Assembly (NCBI GenBank): GCA_023261685.1 | Contig: JAHFOM010000050.1 | Span: 1-5,473, forward strand | Origin: Candidatus Moraniibacteriota bacterium | GTDB lineage: Bacteria; Patescibacteriota; Minisyncoccia; Moranbacterales; UBA1568 | Direction: 5' to 3' | Length of the DNA: 5,473 bases | Shown: positions 1-5,473 of the stretch, piece after piece | Numbering within the stretch: the first letter of the stretch is position 1 | Layout of the letters: every line of letters begins with the position of its first letter | The notes under the pieces: generated by a model | What the model saw: the letters and a program-made list of their open reading frames with translations, nothing else | Database searches by the model: none | Told to the model about the DNA's origin: nothing | Translations under genes and position numbers: made by a program

Positions 1-2157
1 GGGGATCGCGATCGGGTTTTCGGGGATAGGTCCGCGGGGGTCGTCCCGACTGACATAGTACAGGATATCGTGATCGCTGACGAAATCTTTCTTATCAGCA
101 TCCTTGTCGCGACAGTACTTGTTTGCCAGGCAGTACGCGTTTTTCTCTCCGGGTATCTCACACACTTTGAGGTTCTCTTTCTGCTCGAGCTCCCCGGCGA
201 GCATCGGTTTATTTGTTTTTCCTTCGCCATCACCGATTTCATCATCGGGATTGTATTTGGGGAATGACTCGATGGCATAGTTTGAGAGAGCTTTGTCTAG
301 AAACGCCCGCCAGATAGGGGCGGCGACATTTACGCCATCCGCACCTTCAACCATAGCGGTATTGTTATTGTTTCCGGCCCAGACGCCGACCGCGAGTGAT
401 GGAATGTATCCGATGGTCCAACCATCACGAAACTCGTTGGTGGTGCCTGTTTTAGCTGCTACGGGGCGGTTGTCAAAGCGGAGCGGTGAGTTTTCCCCGA
501 ATACCCACGCCCGATTGGCATTATTGGAGAGGACGGAATCAAGCATAGCAACATACTTTTCATCGACAACCCGTTCTCCCGCATCGGGCTTGATTTCTTC
601 CAAAATGGCGCCGTGTGCATCCTCGATGCGGAGAATCGCTGACTTCTGGTGTCTGATGCCTCCGGTGGCCAGCGTACTGTAGGCATTCACATGGTCCAAA
701 AGTGTCACTTCTCCGCCGCCGAGAACCAAAGAGAGTCCAAGTTTACTTGGGTCGTTGAGACCTGTGATGCCGAGGTTCTTCGCTAAATCTATAGCCTCTT
801 TGACACCAACGAGGTAGAGCGCCTTCACTGCGGGGATATTAAGTGACCCACCGAGCGTTTTCATCATCGGGAGCGGACCGTGGAATTGCCCATCGTAGTT
901 ATTTGGCTCATAACTCTTGCCTTCCGCTGTTTCAAATTGCGTTTTCGTATCGTAGAGGATGGTTTCTGGCAAGTAGCCTTTGGAGAAAGCGGCGAGATAG
1001 ACGTATGGTTTGAAAGATGACCCCGGCTGGCGATCACGAATAGCGACATTCACGTTCCCATCAATAGAGGTATCAAAATAATCCTTTGATCCGACCATCG
1101 CGAGTATCTGGCCGGTTTTCGGATCCATAGCTACGAGGGCGGCGTTTGATGCATTCCACTTTTTATTGTTTGCCGCTCCATTTCGGACAGCCTCCTCCGC
1201 AATTTGCTGTTTGTCCCAGTCCAGCGTCGTGATGACCTTGTATCCGCTTTCTTCTACGGCGCGATCACCGTATTTTTCTTGGAGATAGTCCTTGATATAC
1301 ATTACGAAATGGGGGGCAGCGATGATGTCCTTCTGAGGGAGGACTTTTTCGAGAGTATTGATGCTTGTCGCCTCATTCGCCTGTTCTTCGGTGATATATC
1401 CTAAGCGTGCCATCGTTTTCAGGGTGAAGGCTTTGCGCCCGACAAGCGCGTCAGTATGTGATCCGTAGGGAGAATAGTAAGCGGTGGCTTGGGGGAGGGC
1501 TGCGATGAGAGCAGCTTCATCCAGCGTGAGCTCGCGAGCGGGCTTGCCAAAAAAAGTCTGAGCAGCTGCCTCTACCCCATACGCGTTGGACCCATAGGGA
1601 ATTTCATTGAGGTACATCGCCAGTATCTCGTCTTTGGAGAATTTTGTTTCCACTTCCAGCGAGAGGATAACCTCCTTCACTTTTCTGATGAATGTTTTTT
1701 CATTGGTGAGGAGGGAATTCTTGACGAATTGCTGTGTAATAGTGGACCCCCCTTGGGTTTTCCCGAGCGCGACGATGTCTTTGAGGAGCGACCGGGCGAT
1801 GGAGGAGAGCTTGATGCCGTAGTGGCTGTAAAAATCCTGGTCTTCGAGGCTGATGGTGGCGTACTTGATGACATCCGGCATATCAGAGAAGGGGATGATG
1901 GTCCGTTTTTCCTCACCGTGCACTTCGTAGAGCAGCTTTTCGCCGGTGCGGTCGTAGATCTTCGTTGATTCGACGATGGTGCGCTTATTCACCGTGCCCG
2001 GGTTGGGAAGGTCTTTAGCAATGTAAGCGGAGGCGCCAATAATCAAAACCAGCAAAACCCCGCCTCCTATGAGAGCGGTTTTCCCTGCAATCCTCCAAAA
2101 ACGGCTTTTTTGCCTTATTTCTGGAGAAATCTGACGCCTTTTACGAAAAAATTTCAT
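1..2157 (-). CDS. Class A penicillin-binding protein (bifunctional transglycosylase/transpeptidase), C-terminus cut by window edge
   Basis: Bifunctional peptidoglycan synthase that polymerises lipid II glycan strands and cross-links stem peptides outside the cytoplasmic membrane. 719 codons are open from the ATG to the left edge, with no stop reached. Seen: basic cytoplasmic N-terminus (residues 1-26), one membrane anchor (about 27-47, ALIGGGVLLVLIIGASAY), then a GT51 domain with EDQDFYSHYG (105-114, catalytic Glu105), GGSTITQQFVKN (136-147), RKVKEVILSLEVE (158-170) and a MYLNEIPYGSNAYGVEAAA block (181-199). The transpeptidase domain has all three motifs: SSFK (380-383, nucleophile Ser380), SLN (438-440) and KTGT (569-572). 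So both activities look intact. A charged linker (about 635-662) leads to a tail with three cysteines (666, 676, 682) and HDILYYVSRDDPRGP (696-710). No Shine-Dalgarno precedes the ATG, but no other start lies upstream before the terminator. Similar to PBP1A-type enzymes; I do not assign a specific paralogue name. It is probably transcribed apart from the upstream ligase operon. Confidence 0.96.
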   Translation of the reverse strand, partial: MKFFRKRRQISPEIRQKSRFWRIAGKTALIGGGVLLVLIIGASAYIAKDLPNPGTVNKRTIVESTKIYDRTGEKLLYEVHGEEKRTIIPFSDMPDVIKYATISLEDQDFYSHYGIKLSSIARSLLKDIVALGKTQGGSTITQQFVKNSLLTNEKTFIRKVKEVILSLEVETKFSKDEILAMYLNEIPYGSNAYGVEAAAQTFFGKPARELTLDEAALIAALPQATAYYSPYGSHTDALVGRKAFTLKTMARLGYITEEQANEATSINTLEKVLPQKDIIAAPHFVMYIKDYLQEKYGDRAVEESGYKVITTLDWDKQQIAEEAVRNGAANNKKWNASNAALVAMDPKTGQILAMVGSKDYFDTSIDGNVNVAIRDRQPGSSFKPYVYLAAFSKGYLPETILYDTKTQFETAEGKSYEPNNYDGQFHGPLPMMKTLGGSLNIPAVKALYLVGVKEAIDLAKNLGITGLNDPSKLGLSLVLGGGEVTLLDHVNAYSTLATGGIRHQKSAILRIEDAHGAILEEIKPDAGERVVDEKYVAMLDSVLSNNANRAWVFGENSPLRFDNRPVAAKTGTTNEFRDGWTIGYIPSLAVGVWAGNNNNTAMVEGADGVNVAAPIWRAFLDKALSNYAIESFPKYNPDDEIGDGEGKTNKPMLAGELEQKENLKVCEIPGEKNAYCLANKYCRDKDADKKDFVSDHDILYYVSRDDPRGPIPENPIAIP

Positions 2158-2182
2158 ACGGAATATATGTTGAGGTGTCTCT

Positions 2183-2193
2183 ACTATATACCA
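2183..2193 (-). promoter_or_regulatory. Candidate extended -10 promoter of the penicillin-binding protein gene
   Basis: On the minus strand TGGTATATAGT lies 26-36 bases before the ATG at 2157. It contains TGG-TATATA, an extended -10 pattern, or alternatively a TATAGT hexamer (2183-2188). The leader would be only about 20 bases. No good -35 box is visible, because the -35 position falls in the preceding terminator hairpin. It is the only plausible promoter in the 45-base gap between terminator and start codon. Inferred from sequence pattern only. Confidence 0.35.
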
Positions 2194-2202
2194 TAGATAA
2201 GC

Positions 2203-2233
2203 AAAAAAGAGAAGCCTCGTACGGCTTCTCTTT
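2203..2233 (-). terminator. Intrinsic terminator of the protease/ATP-grasp operon
   Basis: Perfect 11-base-pair inverted repeat: arms 2223-2233 and 2206-2216 (minus-strand AAAGAGAAGCC ... GGCTTCTCTTT) around a 6-base loop. On the minus strand the second arm runs into six T residues (2208-2203). It begins 14 bases after the stop codon of the RimK-like gene at 2248. On the plus strand the hairpin is not followed by a T run beyond three bases, so it should act for minus-strand transcription only. It separates the ligase operon from the penicillin-binding protein gene. Confidence 0.9.
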
Positions 2234-2247
2234 CGAAAGGAGAATTT

Positions 2248-4026
2248 TCATCTGTCCTTTCTCTTTCGATGGAACGGACTTTGTGACATTATGTAGAGAA
2301 TGTTACGGTGTTCTGCCCCGACGAAATCATTTCTTTCGTCCGGCGAAGCTTTCGTGTTATGGGTGTCGATAAGGAAGTTCCCATCGGGTGCGAGCGAGTT
2401 GTCCGCTTCCGCGAGTATATCTTTTTCGATGACTGATTCATATTCGCAGATCTTCGCGCATACGAGGAATTCGAATTTGTTATCTAGGGAAATCGATTCG
2501 AAATTATTGTGGATAATACTTTCGATGAATTTCAACATCTGTATGTACACGGGCCGGTCATTTTTTTCAATGTTCGTACTGTAGAATTTTGATGCACCGA
2601 TGATACAGTGGGTAAAGAAATAGATCTGAAGCTCGAATGATTTTTCCGGATAGGCCATCCCAATTTCAAGATACTTTTCCGGATTCGCTTTGGAGGCTTC
2701 TGTCCCGAGATACTCTTCGAGGATGTAGAGGTAGTTGATGGCATGAGTAGAGAGCACCCTCAGAGCATCCGCGTCATTTTCAATGAGGTGCTTGAGGTCG
2801 AGGAGCTCTTCATCTGAAACCAGTTCTCGAATATATGTGTGAAGGTTAATGCCGTATAATTCTCGGGCAAAGAGATGTTTGAAGATAAGATTGAGACTTG
2901 GCTCCAATTGAGGGTATTTCTTGAAATATGCTTGGCGAGCTTCTCTGGCAACCATTCTCGGCCCGTGGTCAGGCTTATCGGTGAATAATTTTTTCAATTT
3001 CTCCCGATGTGCATCCTCAGTTTTTCCGATGTAGGCCTCTTGCAGCTCATCAAGTTTTTCTTTTATAGCGGGATCGCCGCTCCAGAGGTAGAGACGGGAG
3101 AGGAAGTGAAATTTCTTATTGTCGAGGAAGGGGATTTGCGTCCGGTATTCTTCAGAAACGAGATCTTTCGTAGGCACTGCCCCTCTTGCAGCCATACGTT
3201 TGCAATAGTGGATAATCTCACCCGCGACATCGATGCCGGTCGCCTCCTGAAATCCTTGCCACTGCGGAACAGTATTCACTTCCAAGAAGAAATATTCATC
3301 CCGTTCTTCATCATAGATAACATCGACTCCGCAAAGAGCAAGTTCAAAAATTGAGGCGACCGTCGTCCCGATCGGCCGCAGCTTCGCGAGGATTTTTTGG
3401 TCAGTAATAACGCTGGCGCTCCCGCCTTTGGAAAGGTTATTCAGAAAGTCGCCTTCTTGGGCAGATCTTTTGATGACACCGAGGACTCTCCCCCCGAGTA
3501 TGAGTATCCGATAATCGCCAGAGTTTTTGATGAAGTTCTGGTATACTTGTTTTTCAATATCTTTCGCGCTTCGCAGAAGATCATCCCTCCCCCGGATCAG
3601 CTCGACGCCCGTCCCCTTTGATCCCTTATTCGGCTTTTGGATGAATGGATAGCTGAGTATCCCCTCTTGTATGGCTGCCTCTATTTCCGGCAAAGACCGA
3701 AACGTAAAAGTCGGGATGCACTGTAGAGTCTTTGTTTTCTTTTGCACGTACTCTTGCTGGAAAGCCTTCTCAGCCGCTTGCGGAAGTCGCGCGAGGCAAC
3801 GGTTGATAAGAAGGTGCTTTTCGAGGATCGTGTTCATCATATTGAATCGATCGATCCCGCCGCCGAGAGACGACGAGCGCCACAACACAACAGCACCGAG
3901 ATTTTCTGGAGGAACTCCTGCTTTGGAAATATCTCTCACATCGATAGCGACACCGAATTTCGGAGCCGCCTCTTTTAGCCGTTCCACTTGCCATTCGGCT
4001 GTCTTGCAGACGACGGTAATCTTCAT
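2248..4026 (-). CDS. RimK-like ATP-grasp ligase with a long uncharacterised helical C-terminal region
   Basis: 592 residues from ATG 4026. Residues 1 to about 280 match the RimK architecture: N-terminal alpha/beta region starting with strand KITVVCK, ATP-binding loop FIQKPNKGSKGTGV (128-141, Lys131), hinge strand VYQNFI (161-166), GDYRILILGGRVLGVIKR (170-187), EGDFLNNLSKGG (191-202), GVD (233-235) and the metal-binding LEVN (248-251) followed by GFQEATGIDVAGE (258-270). RimK-family enzymes use ATP to join an amino acid, classically glutamate, to a carboxyl group through an acyl-phosphate; the key residues appear present, so it is probably active in the cytoplasm. Escherichia coli RimK is about 300 residues, so residues 290-592 are an extra region, predicted mainly helical by eye, ending in a polar segment and HRNILYIMSQSPF (573-585). 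I do not recognise that region. The gene follows the cyanophycin-synthetase-like gene by 7 bases and is last in the operon. A TTG at 4065 would add 13 residues; ATG is preferred because the fold begins there. The substrate is unknown. Confidence 0.92.
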   Translation of the reverse strand: MKITVVCKTAEWQVERLKEAAPKFGVAIDVRDISKAGVPPENLGAVVLWRSSSLGGGIDRFNMMNTILEKHLLINRCLARLPQAAEKAFQQEYVQKKTKTLQCIPTFTFRSLPEIEAAIQEGILSYPFIQKPNKGSKGTGVELIRGRDDLLRSAKDIEKQVYQNFIKNSGDYRILILGGRVLGVIKRSAQEGDFLNNLSKGGSASVITDQKILAKLRPIGTTVASIFELALCGVDVIYDEERDEYFFLEVNTVPQWQGFQEATGIDVAGEIIHYCKRMAARGAVPTKDLVSEEYRTQIPFLDNKKFHFLSRLYLWSGDPAIKEKLDELQEAYIGKTEDAHREKLKKLFTDKPDHGPRMVAREARQAYFKKYPQLEPSLNLIFKHLFARELYGINLHTYIRELVSDEELLDLKHLIENDADALRVLSTHAINYLYILEEYLGTEASKANPEKYLEIGMAYPEKSFELQIYFFTHCIIGASKFYSTNIEKNDRPVYIQMLKFIESIIHNNFESISLDNKFEFLVCAKICEYESVIEKDILAEADNSLAPDGNFLIDTHNTKASPDERNDFVGAEHRNILYIMSQSPFHRKRKDR

Positions 4027-4033
4027 ATTTTTA

Positions 4034-4975
4034 TCAGAGAGAGTATTTGTTGAAAATATCTTCAAGGATGTCCTTGATCACCAAGCGAGACTTCCCAACA
4101 GTTGGGTCGTAATGTATAGAGAGGCTCGGAGAGCTGTTTGTCTCCAGGAAAGAAACCTTCTGTTCCCGCGGATCAATAGAAATATCTTCGCATATGAGAT
4201 CTACTCCCGCAAGCTGCAGGTTCACTGCCTGAGCTGATTTTTTGACAAGTTCCAGAATGCCTTCGTGGATGACATCCGTGCAGTCTATCGATGAACCGCC
4301 CTCTGCGAGGCATGAATTTTCCTGAAGCAGTACACAGGATTCTTTTTCTGGGACAGTGTCCAGAGAAATATTATTTTTTGCGAGCGTCTGAACCACTTTC
4401 TCGTTGATGATGATCTTTTTTTGGAGATTGGTATTCTTTTTTTGTATGAGTGTCGCGATGGTATCGGCTCCATTCCCTATGATCTGAGGCGGGACCAATT
4501 CCAGCGCTCCCAGCAAACGGTCTTTGTAGATGAGTACGCGGTATTCTTTCCCAAAAACCATTTCCTGGATGATAAAGCTCCCATCGGAATCCGCTACGAT
4601 GTTTGCAAGTTCTTCAAACGATGCGATGTTCGTACGAATACCGATGCTTTTTTTCCCGTTTGATTTCTTGAAAACTACCGGGAACTTCAAGCCCAAATCG
4701 ACGCTCTTCTGAGGGAATGACGCGATGTTCCGGAAATAGCGGCTTCGTGGAAAGGGAATATGTTCCCGTTCCCAGAAGCGATACGTGATCTCTTTGTTTT
4801 TTGCCAGTACTGAGCTTGCGGAGTAGGGATCATTTGCAAAAGAAAACAATTCCTTCACAATTATTTTTTTGGCTCCATCGGATATTTCGACAACTTCTTT
4901 TTCCGGATACACGACGTGTATCGCCAGTCCCATCGCGGTTGCTTCTTCCAAAAGGATTTTAAAGTTTTTAGTCAT
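4034..4975 (-). CDS. Stand-alone cyanophycin-synthetase-like ATP-grasp ligase
   Basis: 313 residues, complete. The pattern is that of the ATP-grasp domain of cyanophycin synthetase (CphA) and GshF-type glutathione synthetases: FPVVFKKSNGKKSIGI (98-113, ATP-binding loop), IIQEMVFGKEYRVLIYKDRLLGA (split here as 135-142 and 143-157), VPPQIIGNGADTIATLI (161-177), SLDTVPEKES (204-213), EGGSSIDCTDVIH (225-237), AGVDLICEDI (256-265) and the metal-binding LETNSSPSL (277-285; Glu278, Asn280). CphA's Mur-ligase-like C-terminal half and its N-terminal domain are missing, so this is not a cyanophycin polymerase as such; a single amide-forming ligation is the safe inference. The ATP-binding loop has fewer glycines than usual, which is mildly odd. 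The ATG at 4975 follows the protease stop by 11 bases with no Shine-Dalgarno, suggesting translational coupling. It likely works with the adjoining protease and RimK-like ligase; the substrate is not known. Confidence 0.92.
   Translation of the reverse strand: MTKNFKILLEEATAMGLAIHVVYPEKEVVEISDGAKKIIVKELFSFANDPYSASSVLAKNKEITYRFWEREHIPFPRSRYFRNIASFPQKSVDLGLKFPVVFKKSNGKKSIGIRTNIASFEELANIVADSDGSFIIQEMVFGKEYRVLIYKDRLLGALELVPPQIIGNGADTIATLIQKKNTNLQKKIIINEKVVQTLAKNNISLDTVPEKESCVLLQENSCLAEGGSSIDCTDVIHEGILELVKKSAQAVNLQLAGVDLICEDISIDPREQKVSFLETNSSPSLSIHYDPTVGKSRLVIKDILEDIFNKYSL
4062..4077 (-). promoter_or_regulatory. Inverted repeat with Shine-Dalgarno-like AAGGA before the alternative TTG start
   Basis: Inside the end of the upstream ligase gene, minus-strand AAGGA (4071-4075) sits 5 bases before a TTG (4063-4065) in frame with the RimK-like gene. 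The same bases form the palindrome TCAAGGA-CA-TCCTTGA (minus strand), so AAGGA and the TTG could fold into one small hairpin. This could be a weak alternative initiation site or a coupling element. It also simply encodes the upstream protein's residues near IKDILE, so chance is likely. Confidence 0.2.
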
Positions 4976-4986
4976 AGAGGTTGCTG

Positions 4987-5473
4987 TTATTTGCTCACAT
5001 CAACAAGAAATTTCCGAAGACTTTTTCTTCCTATGATGACGGGGTACTCTAGGCTGGTGCGGTCGGCAATAGTGACAGAGGCGGGGATCTCGATGGTGTC
5101 CATAATGAAGGATATTTCTATTTTCGGTCTCATACTGAAACCGCTCGCCGAATAGGTAAAGGTGATTGCCCTGAGGTCCGTATGAGCGTTCCGATATGTT
5201 ACATCGTACTCATCCGATAGCTTCTTGAGATCATCGCGGTTTGTCGAGGTCGGTTTTGGGATAGTCTCGAAAAATTCTAGTACGTCGCTGAAGCCGAGTT
5301 CTTTCGCGAGCTCGGTATCGATTGATGTGGAATCGGCGCCGGTATCTATCTTGGCCTCAATCTCGATTTCTTTGCCGTCTTTGCCGATGAGCTTTATTTT
5401 CTCGATACTGCCGATGACCCGTTTCCCTGAGAGCTCCTCGATTTCTTCCTCGATTTCTCCGCCGAAGAGGTTC
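4987..5473 (-). CDS. Retropepsin-like aspartic protease of the RimB / 'ATP-dependent zinc protease' type, N-terminus outside window
   Basis: 161 residues of an open frame that enters from the right edge and ends at TAA 4987-4989. No ATG, GTG or TTG occurs in frame before the catalytic motif, so the true start is beyond the window. Seen: a glutamate-rich lead (residues 6-13), strand VIGSIEKIKLIG (19-30), then EAKIDTGADSTSID (39-52) with the DTGA aspartic-protease signature (Asp43), and near the end PVIIGRKSLRKFLVDVSK (144-161), the conserved closing block of this family. Members carry one DTGA and are thought to act as dimers; older databases call them ATP-dependent zinc proteases, though no zinc motif is visible here. 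In Pseudomonas the related RimB is linked to RimK-made glutamate tails on ribosomal protein S6. Here the gene is the first visible of a tight operon with two ATP-grasp ligases, which suggests it trims or processes what they make. That role is inferred from context. Confidence 0.88.
   Translation of the reverse strand, partial: NLFGGEIEEEIEELSGKRVIGSIEKIKLIGKDGKEIEIEAKIDTGADSTSIDTELAKELGFSDVLEFFETIPKPTSTNRDDLKKLSDEYDVTYRNAHTDLRAITFTYSASGFSMRPKIEISFIMDTIEIPASVTIADRTSLEYPVIIGRKSLRKFLVDVSK

Noticed and set aside
1489..1968. Plus-strand open frame of 159 codons
   Set aside because: It lies wholly inside the transglycosylase part of the penicillin-binding protein, whose minus-strand frame shows clear conserved motifs; the plus-strand translation has no recognisable domain.
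2158..2247. Possible small RNA, tRNA or riboswitch in the only non-coding gap
   Set aside because: The gap is 90 bases and is accounted for by the terminator and a short promoter/leader; no cloverleaf or aptamer-like structure is visible.
2175..2372. Plus-strand open frame of 65 codons starting near the terminator
   Set aside because: It reads through the hairpin and the antisense of the RimK-like C-terminus, with no ribosome binding site and no recognisable protein.
3671..4237. Plus-strand open frame of 188 codons
   Set aside because: It spans the junction of the two ATP-grasp genes on the opposite strand and its translation shows no domain; it is an antisense shadow.
4415..4443. Two runs of seven or more T bases in the CphA-like gene, possible programmed slippage
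   Set aside because: They encode lysine-rich stretches, and the frame continues through both with conserved motifs on each side, so no frameshift is needed.
1..5473. Mobile elements, CRISPR repeats or a graspetide precursor gene
   Set aside because: No transposase, direct repeat array or short threonine/glutamate-rich precursor frame was seen near the ATP-grasp genes within the window.

Overview
All four genes in this window read on the minus strand, so the transcription order runs from the right edge to the left. The organism looks like a bacterium of the Candidate Phyla Radiation (Patescibacteria, Parcubacteria-like). This is an inference from tight spacing, weak or missing Shine-Dalgarno sequences, the style of the class A penicillin-binding protein (its far C-terminal motif 'YYVSRDDPRGPIPENP' is of a type I associate with that group) and small ligase/protease genes with no matching housekeeping operon. 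No rRNA or marker gene is present to confirm it.

Right-hand block (5473 to 2248, minus strand): a compact three-gene unit. It starts with the C-terminal 161 residues of a retropepsin-like aspartic protease of the RimB/'ATP-dependent zinc protease' type, whose N-terminus lies outside the window. After 11 bases comes a stand-alone cyanophycin-synthetase-like ATP-grasp ligase of 313 residues. After 7 more bases comes a RimK-like ATP-grasp ligase carrying an unrecognised helical C-terminal region of about 300 residues. The unit ends in a clear intrinsic terminator (2203-2233) that starts 14 bases past the last stop codon.

Left-hand block (2157 to 1, minus strand): a class A penicillin-binding protein (GT51 transglycosylase plus transpeptidase) with its own candidate promoter just after the terminator. 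All three transpeptidase motifs and the transglycosylase motifs are intact. The C-terminal end runs off the left edge.

How they may work together: two different amide-forming ATP-grasp enzymes next to a protease suggest a make-and-trim system in which amino acids are ligated to a protein or peptide and then removed, by analogy with RimK/RimB acting on ribosomal protein S6. The substrate cannot be read from the window. The penicillin-binding protein is probably a separate transcription unit and its adjacency may be chance. The plus strand holds no gene I can support.
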